This document shows, piece by piece, positions 53,737 through 64,000 of a stretch of DNA of 64,000 nt; the first letter of the stretch is position 1, and each line of letters begins with the position of its first letter. The notes under the pieces were generated by a model that was not told the DNA's origin, searched no databases, and saw only the letters and a list, made by a program, of their open reading frames with translations. Source of the DNA: Patulibacter minatonensis DSM 18081 (lineage in GTDB: Bacteria; Actinomycetota; Thermoleophilia; Solirubrobacterales; Solirubrobacteraceae); NCBI RefSeq assembly GCF_000519325.1, contig NZ_KI912613.1:2269261-2333260 (forward strand), read 5' to 3'. A program made the position numbers and the translations under genes.

Positions 53737-54546
53737 ATGTCAGGAGCGAACAGCAAGAAGGCCGCGGCCCAGAAGGCCCGCCTCGAGCGCGAGGCCGCCG
53801 AGCGGGCCGCATCGGACCGCAAGAAGCGCCTGCTCATGCTCGGGGGCGCGGGTGGCGTCGTGGTGCTCGTCATCGCCATCGTGCTGCTCGCCGGCTCCTT
53901 CAAGGACAAGACGAACGGGTCGAAGAAGGTCGACGGCGTCGCCGGCCTGGCCGAGACGCAGGCGCTCACCAAGGGCCTGCAGCAGAACGGCACCCTGCTG
54001 GGCAACCCGGACGCCCCCGTCACGATCCACGAGTTCGCCGACGTGAAGTGCCCGGCCTGCCAGCAGTTCGAGGTCAACTCCCAGAAGGAGAACGTCGACA
54101 AGCTCGTGCGGACCGGCAAGGCGAACCTGCGCGTCCACCTGGTCAACATCATCGACCCGAACGTCGGCACCGACGACGGCGCGAAGGGCCGCGTCGCGGT
54201 GAACAACCTGGCGGCGTCGAACCAGTTCTTCACGATGCTCTCCATGAACTACTTCAACCAGGGCGACGAGAGCACGACCTGGATCACGGAGAACAAGTAC
54301 AAGGACATCGCCAAGGTCGCCGGGATCGACCCGTCGAAGGTCAACTTCCGCGAGACGCCCGGCAGCCGCGAGCTCGCCGCCGAGGCCGACAAGAAGTTCC
54401 AGGGCCTCGGCGCGCAGGGCACCCCCGCGTTCTTCGTCCAGGCGCGCGGCACCAGCGCCTACACGGCCGTCGACTCCTCCGTGGGCGCGATCGAGGCCGG
54501 CGTGGAGAAGGCCGCGAAGAACGCCAAGCCGGCCGCCACCCGCTGA
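53737..54546 (+). CDS. Membrane-anchored DsbA/thioredoxin-like protein
   Basis: A 269-residue protein. A charged N-terminus rich in Lys/Arg/Ala (AAAQKARLEREAAERAASDRKK) precedes a membrane helix (GGVVVLVIAIVLLAGSF, ~40-57). The outside thioredoxin fold carries CPAC (C105, C108) in HEFADVKCPACQQFEV, and the cis-Pro loop TPAFFV. DsbA-like proteins introduce disulfides and pass electrons to a VKOR; the VKOR gene starts one base within this stop (TGATG at 54544-54548). ATG at 53737 chosen; 53728 is an in-frame alternative three codons upstream. Confidence 0.93.
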   Translation: MSGANSKKAAAQKARLEREAAERAASDRKKRLLMLGGAGGVVVLVIAIVLLAGSFKDKTNGSKKVDGVAGLAETQALTKGLQQNGTLLGNPDAPVTIHEFADVKCPACQQFEVNSQKENVDKLVRTGKANLRVHLVNIIDPNVGTDDGAKGRVAVNNLAASNQFFTMLSMNYFNQGDESTTWITENKYKDIAKVAGIDPSKVNFRETPGSRELAAEADKKFQGLGAQGTPAFFVQARGTSAYTAVDSSVGAIEAGVEKAAKNAKPAATR

Positions 54547-55079
54547 TGCTGGACCGCCGCCTGCGGGTCGCGCAGTACGTCTTCGCGGTCATCGGCCTCG
54601 CGGCGGCGGGCTACCTCACCTACTCCAAGTACGAGCACGAGGGCGTCTGCGGCGTCAGTGCCGGCTGCACCGTCGTCCAGCAGTCGACGTGGTCCGAGCT
54701 CTTCGGCATCCCCGTGTCGGTGCTCGGCATCGTCGGCTACGTCGGCTTCCTCCTGCTCCTGACGTTCCCGAAGAACGAGCTCGCCCGGCTCGGGCTCGTC
54801 GTCGGCTCCGGCATCGGGTTCCTCTTCTCGATGTTCCTGATGTACCGCGCGTACATCACCCTGAACGCGTTCTGCCCGTTCTGCACGACGAGCGCCGTGA
54901 TGATGACGCTGATGGCGATCACGAGCACCGTGCGCTTCGTCCGCGGGCCCGACCGCCCGGTCACCGCGGACGAGTGGCTGGACGTGGACGAGGACCTCGA
55001 AGAGGATGAGGACGATGATGCGACCGACGAGGAGCACGCCGTCCCCGCCGACGGGCCGCAGGGCACCGGCAGGAGCTGA
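54546..55079 (+). CDS. Vitamin K epoxide reductase (VKOR) family protein
   Basis: A 177-residue membrane protein with four helices. The active-site CPFC motif (C110, C113) is in LNAFCPFCTTSAVM near the start of the last helix, and the loop cysteines C35 and C41 are in GVCGVSAGCTVVQQS. SELFGIPVSVLGIVGY is the conserved family block. Bacterial VKORs re-oxidise DsbA-like partners and reduce quinone. The C-terminal ~40 residues are very acidic (DVDEDLEEDEDDDATDEE), cytoplasmic. It lies between two thioredoxin-like genes, both candidates for its partner. Confidence 0.96.
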   Translation: MLDRRLRVAQYVFAVIGLAAAGYLTYSKYEHEGVCGVSAGCTVVQQSTWSELFGIPVSVLGIVGYVGFLLLLTFPKNELARLGLVVGSGIGFLFSMFLMYRAYITLNAFCPFCTTSAVMMTLMAITSTVRFVRGPDRPVTADEWLDVDEDLEEDEDDDATDEEHAVPADGPQGTGRS

Positions 55080-55082
55080 CCG

Positions 55083-55835
55083 ATGAGCGAGCTCGACGAC
55101 GCGGTCGCGCGCAACCGCCGCGGCCAGCTCGTCGGCCTCGGGTTCCTCGCCGCGGTGATCCTCGTGGCGGTGCTGATCGGGTCGGGCGCGTTCTCGGGGG
55201 ACGACCCCGCGAAGAAGGCCAAGGTCGTCGACGGGGTCCGTGGCCCGGAGGAGACGGCGAAGCTCCTGCGCGGCATCCCACAGAACGGCCTGGTCCTCGG
55301 CAGGCCGGACGCCCCGGCGACCGTCGTCGAGTTCGTCGACGTGAAGTGCCCGTTCTGCAAGAACTTCGCGCTGAAGGACGGGCCGGACGTCATCGAGGAC
55401 CTCGTCCGCACGGGCAGGGCGAACCTCGAGCTGCGCGTGCTCGACAACCTCGGCAGGTCCAGCGGGGACGGGCGCACGGCGATCCACGCGGCCGCGGAGA
55501 AGAACCAGGCGTGGACGCTCAGCGAGCTCCTGTACTACAACCAGAAGTCCGAGGGCGAGGAGTGGGTGACGCCGGCGCTCCTGCAGCGGATGAACCGCGT
55601 CGCCCCCGAGTTCCGGGGTCTCACGCTCTCCACCACGAGGACGCCGGAGACGGAGCGGCTCGACGCGCAGACCGACGCGCTCGCGAAGGAGCTCGACTTC
55701 GGCGGCAAGACCCCGACGATCTACGTCCGGCCCCGCGGACGCACCGACAAGGGCGCGTACCGCAAGGTCGACCTGAAGGGCACGGGCTCGAAGGCCGACA
55801 AGATCGCCGACGCGGTCGCGAAGGTCGACGGCTGA
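55083..55835 (+). CDS. Second membrane-anchored DsbA/thioredoxin-like protein
   Basis: A 250-residue protein. One membrane helix (LVGLGFLAAVILVAVLIGSG, ~16-36) and an outside thioredoxin fold with CPFC (C89, C92) in VEFVDVKCPFCKNFAL and a cis-Pro loop KTPTIYV. The spacing to the VKOR stop is three bases, so the three genes form one operon. Having two DsbA-like partners beside one VKOR suggests separate oxidative and reductive or substrate-specific roles; that is inference. The CPFC rather than CPAC dipeptide implies a different redox potential from the first copy. Confidence 0.94.
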   Translation: MSELDDAVARNRRGQLVGLGFLAAVILVAVLIGSGAFSGDDPAKKAKVVDGVRGPEETAKLLRGIPQNGLVLGRPDAPATVVEFVDVKCPFCKNFALKDGPDVIEDLVRTGRANLELRVLDNLGRSSGDGRTAIHAAAEKNQAWTLSELLYYNQKSEGEEWVTPALLQRMNRVAPEFRGLTLSTTRTPETERLDAQTDALAKELDFGGKTPTIYVRPRGRTDKGAYRKVDLKGTGSKADKIADAVAKVDG

Positions 55836-55874
55836 CCGCCCACGGATCCGCATTCCGACCGTGCAGGTCGGGAA

Positions 55875-55893
55875 CGTAGGGTGATACCCTACG
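55875..55893 (+). promoter_or_regulatory. Palindromic operator upstream of vapBC
   Basis: CGTAGGGT-GAT-ACCCTACG is a perfect inverted repeat with 8-bp arms, five bases before the antitoxin GTG. Position and symmetry suggest binding by the RHH antitoxin (autoregulation). Confidence 0.75.
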
Positions 55894-55897
55894 TGGG

Positions 55898-56131
55898 GTG
55901 AAGAAGACGTCGGTCTATCTCGAGGAGGCACTGGACGAGGCACTCGCCCTCCGGGCCGCCGAAGAGGGCGTCACCAAGGCCGAGTTCATCCGCCGCACCC
56001 TCACGGGGGCCGTGCGCGGCTCGTCCCGGCCCCGTCCGTCGATCATCGGAATCGCCGGTCCGGGGAAGGGGTCGCCCGACGACTCCTCCCGCGTCGACGA
56101 GCTCCTGACCGAGACGGGCTTCGGGGCGTGA
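55898..56131 (+). CDS. VapB-like antitoxin (ribbon-helix-helix)
   Basis: A 77-residue protein. The first ~40 residues form an RHH DNA-binding domain (KKTSVYLEEALDEALALRAAEEGVTKAEFIRRTL), followed by a Ser/Arg-rich linker and a C-terminal toxin-binding segment (SSRVDELLTETGFGA). The start is GTG at 55898, right after the palindromic operator. It overlaps vapC by four bases (GTGA). It neutralises and co-represses with the PIN-domain toxin. Confidence 0.9.
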   Translation: MKKTSVYLEEALDEALALRAAEEGVTKAEFIRRTLTGAVRGSSRPRPSIIGIAGPGKGSPDDSSRVDELLTETGFGA

Positions 56132-56541
56132 GCGTCGTCCTGGACACCGGGATCGTCGTCGCGCTGATGTTCCCCGACGACGAGAACCACGCCGCCGCGG
56201 TCGGCCTGCTGGACGACGTCGCGGAGGATCTCGTCACCACCCCGCTCGCGTTGGCGGAGATGGACCACCTGACGCTCGCCCGTGTCGGCCGCCACGCGCA
56301 GGAGGCGCTGTGGAACGACCTCGACCGCGGCGTCTTCGCGATCCGCTGGTGGGCCGACGGGCTGCGCGACATGCTCGAGGTCGCCCGCTCGAGGCCCGAC
56401 ATCGGGCTCGTCGACGCCTCGCTCGTCGCCCTGGCCGCCCGCCTGCACACCGTCCGCATCGCGACGTTCGACCACCGGCACTTCCGGACACTGGTCAACG
56501 AGGACGGCCGACCCTTCACCCTCCTTCCCGCCGACGGCTGA
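56128..56541 (+). CDS. VapC-like toxin (PIN-domain ribonuclease)
   Basis: A 137-residue PIN protein. Catalytic acidic residues are all present: D6 (VVLDTGIVV), E44 (LALAEMDH), D96 (GLVDASLVAL) and D115 (ATFDHRHFR). VapC toxins cleave specific tRNAs or rRNA in the cytoplasm with Mg2+. GTG start overlaps the antitoxin stop. Length is normal for the family, so the pair looks intact. Confidence 0.93.
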   Translation: MSVVLDTGIVVALMFPDDENHAAAVGLLDDVAEDLVTTPLALAEMDHLTLARVGRHAQEALWNDLDRGVFAIRWWADGLRDMLEVARSRPDIGLVDASLVALAARLHTVRIATFDHRHFRTLVNEDGRPFTLLPADG

Positions 56542-56589
56542 CCCCGCCCGCCCGAACCAGTCCCTCACGACACCCGAAGGACCCCTCGC

Positions 56590-59448
<2,859 letters not shown>

Positions 59449-59488
59449 TCCCTCGCGGGCGCCGGACGGCGCCCGCACCCTTGGTCCT

Positions 59489-59518
59489 CCGAACGCCCCG
59501 GCTCGCCGGGGCGTTCGG
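59489..59518 (+). terminator. Hairpin downstream of aconitase
   Basis: CCGAACGCCCCGG (59489-59501) and CCGGGGCGTTCGG (59506-59518) are perfectly complementary around CTCG, 40 bases after the aconitase stop and before the convergent lipoprotein gene. No T-tract; probably bidirectional. Confidence 0.8.
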
Positions 59519-59549
59519 CGTCCCGGGGGCCGCGGTCCGGGAACGAGGC

Positions 59550-60200
59550 TCAGTCGACCGAGGCCATCGCCACCATGTCGACCTTCCAGGCGCCGTGGAC
59601 CTTGCGGAAATACGTCGGGATGGTCGGCACGGGATCGGTGACCGTGGCCTTCGACCCGCGCACCTCGACGCGCATGGAGGCGATCTCCCGCCGGGAGACC
59701 GCGGGGAACCGCGGGCTCTGCGCGATGATCCTGCCGTAGGCCGTCCGGCATGGGACGAGGCGTCCACCGGGGATGCGGGTCCAGCCGGTCATCATCCGGC
59801 ACACCGCGGCGGGGTCGCGGTCGTGGAGGGCGCGGAGGTACCGGGCCTCGGCCTTCCGGACGTCGTCGGCGGTGCGGTCGGACGCGTCGGCCGTCGTCGG
59901 TGCGGAACCGGCCGGGTCACCCGGGCGTGCGGACGCGGACCCGCCGGCCGGGGCGGCCGGGACGGAGGCGTCGGCGGACTCGCCCTCCACCCGACCGTCC
60001 GACGCGGCCACGGGCGGCGACGGCTCGGCCGTCGGGGACGGGGCAGGGGCGGCGACGCGGGCCGCCGGGGATGCACTCCGGTCGTGGTCGGAGGCCCCGC
60101 CGCACGCGGTCAGCGCGAGCGGGGCGAGGACCGCGAGCGTCAGGGCGACGGGGCGGATCGTGGCGCGGTGGAGCGGGGATGCGGGGCGGGTCGTCCTCAT
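59550..60200 (-). CDS. Lipoprotein, unknown
   Basis: A 216-residue protein. Signal ALTLAVLAPLALTACGGASD with lipobox LTAC (~Cys33), a long Ala/Pro/Ser/Thr linker (to ~105), and a C-terminal domain: ADDVRKAEARYLRALHDRDPAAVCRMMTGWTR, CRTAYGRIIAQSPRFPAVSRREI, KATVTDPVPTIPTYFRKVHGAWKVD. The last part fits the SnoaL-like/DUF4878 class of outside domains that bind ligands or partner proteins. Convergent with aconitase. Function unknown. Confidence 0.7.
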   Translation of the reverse strand: MRTTRPASPLHRATIRPVALTLAVLAPLALTACGGASDHDRSASPAARVAAPAPSPTAEPSPPVAASDGRVEGESADASVPAAPAGGSASARPGDPAGSAPTTADASDRTADDVRKAEARYLRALHDRDPAAVCRMMTGWTRIPGGRLVPCRTAYGRIIAQSPRFPAVSRREIASMRVEVRGSKATVTDPVPTIPTYFRKVHGAWKVDMVAMASVD

Positions 60201-60300
60201 GCAGCGAGTAGACCGCGGACCGGCGGGTGCGCCCAGCCCCTCGAGCGGGGGTCCGTCCCACCCCCCCCCGCCGGCCGGACGCGTCCTCCGGGTGCGGCGC

Positions 60301-60828
60301 TCAGCGGCCGGCGACGACCCGGCGGGCGGCGGCGTGCTCCGGGCGCGGGCCGTCGCCGGCCGCCTCGTCGATGCCGGACGGCGTCGGGACGCCGTGCGCG
60401 GGGGACCGCGCGGCGACGCGCGCCGGGGCGTGGGGGACGGGTGCGGACGGATGCGGAGCCGCACCCGTCCCGATCGTGTCCGGGAGGGCGGCGTCCACCC
60501 GGAGGTCGTCCTCGATGCTCGCGGTCAGGACGTCGGCCAGCGCCTCGACGTGCACCGGGTCGGCGGGGCGCAGGCCCTCGATCGGGGCCTCGGCGAACTC
60601 GTCCCACGTCCGCGCGAAGTCCGGGAACGACCAGCGGCCGCCGTGCCGGTGCGCGGCGAGCATCGGGCAGACCCCGCCCGTCCCGTCGGCGTAGCCGCCG
60701 GCGATGATCCGCTCGGCCCGGACGCCCTCGAGCATCGCGATGCGGACGGCGAGCGGGAGCTGATCGACCATCCGGCGCAGCTCGGCACGGTCTGGTCGCA
60801 GGGGACGGAAGCGGGAGAAGAGGGACAC
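60301..60828 (-). CDS. Conserved hypothetical protein
   Basis: A 175-residue soluble protein: MSLFSRFRPLRPDRAELRRMVDQLPLAVRIAMLEGVRAERIIAGGYADGTGGVCPMLAAHRHGGRWSFPDFARTWDEF (first ~80 residues, well ordered) then an Ala/Pro-rich tail (residues ~115-175) of low complexity. The block GGVCPMLAAHRHGGR is distinctive, and its Cys and two His could bind metal or a cofactor, but no function is known to me. It stands between the lipoprotein gene and the ArsC-like gene, on the same strand. Confidence 0.65.
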   Translation of the reverse strand: MSLFSRFRPLRPDRAELRRMVDQLPLAVRIAMLEGVRAERIIAGGYADGTGGVCPMLAAHRHGGRWSFPDFARTWDEFAEAPIEGLRPADPVHVEALADVLTASIEDDLRVDAALPDTIGTGAAPHPSAPVPHAPARVAARSPAHGVPTPSGIDEAAGDGPRPEHAAARRVVAGR

Positions 60829-60924
60829 GGCCTGCCGGACGTCGGGGGTCGGTCGAGCGTAGACCCGCCGGCACCGCCCGTGGGAGAACCGTCGTCCACG
60901 GGCCCGACGCCCGACACGCCGCCG

Positions 60925-61302
60925 CTACGCCGTGACGGCGCGACCGGCCGCCGCCCAGGCGGTCTGGCGCTCGCGCGGGCGCCCGATCACGACGTCGGTG
61001 CCGTCGTCCAGGATCGGGCGCTGGAGCAGCGCCGGGTGCTCGACGAGGATCGCGACGACCTCGTCGATCCCGAGCCCGTCGGCCTCCAGGCCGAGGTCCT
61101 TGTACTTCTTGTCGCGCCGGATCAGCGCGTCGACCGGGTCGCCCTGGACGCGCTCGGCGAGCGAGCGGACCTCGTCCTCGGAGAGCCGCTCGGCGACGAG
61201 CAGGTACTTCCGCACGACGACCTCGTGGCCGGCCTCCTGGAGGGCGTCCAGGGCGTGCACGGACGTCGGGCAGTGCGGGTTGTGCATCAGCGTCAGGGTC
61301 AC
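60925..61302 (-). CDS. ArsC/Spx-family thioredoxin-like protein
   Basis: A 125-residue protein with the ArsC fold: MTLTLMHNPHCPTSVHALDALQEAGHEVVVRKYLLVAERLSEDEVRSL. The redox motif is C11-P-T-S14 (CxxS) as in YffB/ArsC-like members rather than CxxC, and the anion-site arginine lies in LLQRPILDD. DVVIGRPRERQTAWAA ends the family core. It may reduce arsenate with glutathione or mycothiol, or bind RNA polymerase like Spx; neither can be decided. Start ATG at 61302. Confidence 0.85.
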   Translation of the reverse strand: MTLTLMHNPHCPTSVHALDALQEAGHEVVVRKYLLVAERLSEDEVRSLAERVQGDPVDALIRRDKKYKDLGLEADGLGIDEVVAILVEHPALLQRPILDDGTDVVIGRPRERQTAWAAAGRAVTA

Positions 61303-61374
61303 GCCCCGGATCCTACGACGGTCCGCGCCGAGGACCGCCGACGGCGATCGACGCGGGCGGCGCGGCCGGACCGG

Positions 61375-62298
61375 TCAGTCCGACGGAGGATCCGTGGCGC
61401 GTTCCGCGGCGACCACGTCGACCATCGCGTCGTGTCGGGCGGTGAGCCGCGTGAGGACCATGACGAACAGCACGCCGGCGGCGACGTGGATGGTCCCGGA
61501 GACCGCTTCGAGCACCCACACGGTCTCGCTCTCGCCGAGGGTCGTCTCCGGGAGCCGGAGGGTGACCGGCTCGAGCAGGCCCGCGATGACCCATGCGGCC
61601 CACCACGCGGTGAACAGCCCGGGGACCGGACGGTCGGTCCAGGTCTGCCCCGGAATCCGCTCGTCGAGGGGCTCCGCCGCGCGCCAGGCGTCGCCGTACG
61701 CCTTCTTCGGCCCGAACAGCGCCCAGATCGGGACGACCCAGCACCACCCGGCAGCGACGGGCGTGTACCGGGGCCGCTCGATCCAGAGCGCCTGCTGGTT
61801 GCGGATCGGCACGACCTGCCACCGGAGGACGAGGAGCCCGGCGACCACGAGCAGCCCGTAGAAGACCAGGCCTGTGACGTCGCCGACGTCCGTCACGTCG
61901 TGCAGGCGGTCGACCGCCGTCCGGGACACCTGCAGCGCTCCCAGGGGGGACGAGGACCCCGATGGGTCGGCGTCGATCGTATGCCGGGTCTGGACCACCG
62001 CCGCGACGGCCGCGGCGGCGTGCACCCCCGCCAGGACCGTCGCGAGGACGACCGCGACCCGCGCCGTTCGCAGCCGGGGACGCGGGGAGACCATCGGTGG
62101 CGCCTGCTGGACCGCGTTGCCTGGTCGGCCGTCGGTCTCGCGGAGCCGGGCGTCCTCCTTCGCCCAGGCGGCCTCCCGCTCCGCGGCTGCGGCGGCTGCC
62201 GGCGACGGGGCGGCGGACCAGTGCTCGATCCGTTCCCGTCCGTCGGCGCGCGCGGCTCGGCGGCTCCGGCGACCGTTCCCCGGCCCGGCCGCGCTCAT
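61375..62298 (-). CDS. DUF4328-type membrane protein
   Basis: A 307-residue protein. A low-complexity, basic and Ala-rich N-terminus (~100 residues) precedes four to five membrane helices (VAVVLATVLAGVHAAAAVAAV, VTGLVFYGLLVVAGLLVL, AGWCWVVPIWALFGPKKAY, LFTAWWAAWVIAGLLEP, AAGVLFVMVLTRL). WCWVVPIWALFGPKKAYGDAWRA is the hallmark of the DUF4328 domain, often fused in serine/threonine-kinase or sporulation-related proteins, function unknown. ATG at 62298 was chosen; upstream in-frame sequence is shadow. The 270 bases to the next gene hold no supported feature. Confidence 0.8.
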   Translation of the reverse strand: MSAAGPGNGRRSRRAARADGRERIEHWSAAPSPAAAAAAEREAAWAKEDARLRETDGRPGNAVQQAPPMVSPRPRLRTARVAVVLATVLAGVHAAAAVAAVVQTRHTIDADPSGSSSPLGALQVSRTAVDRLHDVTDVGDVTGLVFYGLLVVAGLLVLRWQVVPIRNQQALWIERPRYTPVAAGWCWVVPIWALFGPKKAYGDAWRAAEPLDERIPGQTWTDRPVPGLFTAWWAAWVIAGLLEPVTLRLPETTLGESETVWVLEAVSGTIHVAAGVLFVMVLTRLTARHDAMVDVVAAERATDPPSD

Positions 62299-62570
62299 CG
62301 GGGACGCTCCGCCGGTCGCGGACGGGCGTCCGGACGCGCCGGGGACGGCGATGCGCGGCGCGGTGCGGTGCTTCTGTGCATGGGACTCGCTCCTGGACGG
62401 GACGGTGCTGCAGGGACGTCCGGTGAACGGTACGGAGCGCACGGAGGGTCCTCAACGGAACACCCGTGGAGGTGCACGGCGACGACCCTTCGACGGATTC
62501 GCAGGGGGGACGTGGTCCGCCGCGGCCGTCAGGATCCGGACCTCCGTCCGCCCACGGGTCGCTCGACGCC

Positions 62571-64000
62571 TCAGCCGGTGACGTCGGCGAGCACGTGGTC
62601 GACGACCCGGTCGGCCGCCCGGGCGAGCCGCCGGAAGTACGTGGTGCGGCTGACGTGCAGCTCGAGCATCGCCCGCGCGTGCCCGCCGTCGGGGTCGAGG
62701 TACCCGCGGCGCAGGACGTCGGCCTGCAGCCGCTCCTCGGCCGAGTCGCCGAACGCCGCGCTCGCCGCGCGCTCGATCCGCGCCCGGACCGTCCCGGCGC
62801 GCTCGGCGGTCCCGACCCCGCGGGCCAGCGGGCTCGCCGCCAGCGCGGCGACGTCGTGGAAGGTGCGCAACGCGTCGCGGACGGTCGCGGCGTCGACGCC
62901 GGCGCTCCGCGGCACCGACGCCGGCGGCAGGCCGAGGCCCTGGTAGACGACGTCCCGCACCCACGTGGAGACCCCGCCGGGCCCGAAGTCGCGGACGAAG
63001 CACGCCAGCGGGCCGCCGGCGGCGTCGGGGACGTCCAGGTGGGTCAGCCGCTCGTACCCGAGCGCGTCGAGCATCGTCAGGCGGCCGGTGTCCCTCGGGT
63101 CCATCCCGACGTACGCCCAGCGGGCCGAGGCCGGGCCGGTCGCCCGGACGATCGCGTGGTTGCCGGTCGCGATCACCGCGGCCTCCTCCGCCGCGTCCGG
63201 CTCGGGGAGCAGCACACCGGACTCCCGCATCAGCATCACGTCGCCCGCCGGCGCGCGGACCTTCGCGTCGGCCAGCCACGGCCCGAGGACCGGGTCCTCG
63301 ACGGCCCAGGGCGGGGCGGTCGCCGGCGTCACCGCGACGCCGTAGCCGACGATGCGGTCGGCGGTGTCGCGGACGAGGACGACCGCGCCGGGCGCCTCGT
63401 CGAACCAGCGCCGCAGGGCGGGCCAGCGGGCCGGCGCGGACTCCGGCAGCCGCGGCCCGACGACGTCGGCGTCCCCGTCCCGGGCGCACTCGGCGTGGTG
63501 GGTCAGCGGCGGCGGGGCGATCGCGCGTCGCAGCTCGGGGTCGGTGATCAGCTCCGCGAGGTCGAGGAACAGCCGGGCCTCGCCGTCGTTCAGGCGCGCA
63601 TAGAGGTGGTCGGCGAGCCGCCTGCGGAGCTCCCGGGCGTGCTCGGGGTCCGACGCCTCGAGCGACCCGCGAACCGCCCGGCGCACCCGGTCGTGGAGCG
63701 TCACGCGCGTGCCGACGGGCTCGGAGAACGACCGCGAGCGGAGCCACGCCTCGGCGTGGTCGCCGTCCGTCCCGGGGAGGACGGCCGCGAGGAGCCGCGC
63801 GTCGACGGCGAGCGCGATCGACGCGACGGCGAGGACCTCGCGGTCCGCGCCGTCGAGCTCGTCCGCGGCCAGGCGCTGCAGCAACGTGTCGGCGAGCAGG
63901 TCGTCGGCGTCCAGGCGGTCGAGGTCGGGGGTGTGGCCCGCGAGGATCGCGTCCGTCGCGACGGTGAGCGCCAGTGGCGAGCCGGCCGCCCACGCGGTCA
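62571..64000 (-). CDS. Large regulator with STAND-like ATPase and C-terminal HTH (3' part)
   Basis: The gene continues past the right edge; ~476 C-terminal residues are visible. The first part (TAWAAGSPLALTVATDAILAGHT, LADTLLQRLAADELDGADREVLAVASIALAVDARLLAAVLPGTD) matches the lid/winged-helix region of STAND-type ATPases (MalT/AfsR-like), where 'SPLAL' follows the sensor region. The middle has a GNAT-like or acyl-transfer fold suggestion (GYGVAVTPA, AEEAAVIATGNHAIVRATGP). The C-terminus is a short HTH (RAMLELHVSRTTYFRRLARAADRV). It is probably a signal-responsive transcriptional regulator. The N-terminal P-loop is outside the window, so this is not certain. Confidence 0.65.
   Translation of the reverse strand, partial: TAWAAGSPLALTVATDAILAGHTPDLDRLDADDLLADTLLQRLAADELDGADREVLAVASIALAVDARLLAAVLPGTDGDHAEAWLRSRSFSEPVGTRVTLHDRVRRAVRGSLEASDPEHARELRRRLADHLYARLNDGEARLFLDLAELITDPELRRAIAPPPLTHHAECARDGDADVVGPRLPESAPARWPALRRWFDEAPGAVVLVRDTADRIVGYGVAVTPATAPPWAVEDPVLGPWLADAKVRAPAGDVMLMRESGVLLPEPDAAEEAAVIATGNHAIVRATGPASARWAYVGMDPRDTGRLTMLDALGYERLTHLDVPDAAGGPLACFVRDFGPGGVSTWVRDVVYQGLGLPPASVPRSAGVDAATVRDALRTFHDVAALAASPLARGVGTAERAGTVRARIERAASAAFGDSAEERLQADVLRRGYLDPDGGHARAMLELHVSRTTYFRRLARAADRVVDHVLADVTG

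Overview
The window is very GC-rich, with GC-rich third codon positions, tightly packed genes, many ATGA/GTGA overlaps and GTG starts. This points to a high-GC actinobacterium. The protein repertoire (full-length S-adenosylhomocysteine hydrolase behind a MerR gene, WHG-type TetR regulators, a VKOR with thioredoxin-like partners, a PQQ sugar dehydrogenase / CopD / YcnI cluster) fits Thermoleophilia such as Solirubrobacterales. That placement is inference; there is no rRNA here to prove it.

Region 1 (1-13 kb): the start of an ABC-F ATPase with a possible leader peptide; a SRPBCC gene divergent from an adenosylhomocysteinase paralogue with altered active-site residues; an exported arylsulfotransferase-like protein; a MerR-ahcY operon with a palindromic operator; a PadR regulator with twin operators; a divergent HxlR / NmrA-type oxidoreductase pair; an esterase and a TVP38-type membrane protein. 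Region 2 (13-23 kb): tRNA-Val(TAC), tRNA-Asp(GTC), a glycosyltransferase, an SDR, several membrane or exported proteins of unknown function, a CopZ-like chaperone with a CsoR-like operator, and paired hairpin-bearing direct repeats between genes. Region 3 (23-31 kb): an acyltransferase overlapping a single-chain SRPBCC/acyl-CoA ligase fusion, then a translationally coupled operon of three TetR-family genes holding five TetR modules (2+2+1), then a YcaQ-type DNA glycosylase.

Region 4 (31-47.5 kb) is an accessory block: hipBA, a Tn402-like element (resolvase, DDE transposase, AAA ATPase), a YkvA-like protein, an ABC-2 exporter with an exported partner divergent from a two-component system, an IS30 transposase, and a run of lower-GC exported proteins I cannot identify. 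Region 5 (47.5-64 kb) returns to core-like content: a MurD-family ligase, a PQQ sugar dehydrogenase, a CopD-like protein and YcnI, a disulfide module (thioredoxin-like, VKOR, thioredoxin-like), vapBC, aconitase, small lipoproteins and hypotheticals, and the end of a large regulator leaving the window.

The features I would look at first are the five-module TetR operon, the adenosylhomocysteinase paralogue lacking the catalytic Lys/Asp pair, the ligase fusion, and the paired repeats of about 47 bp.
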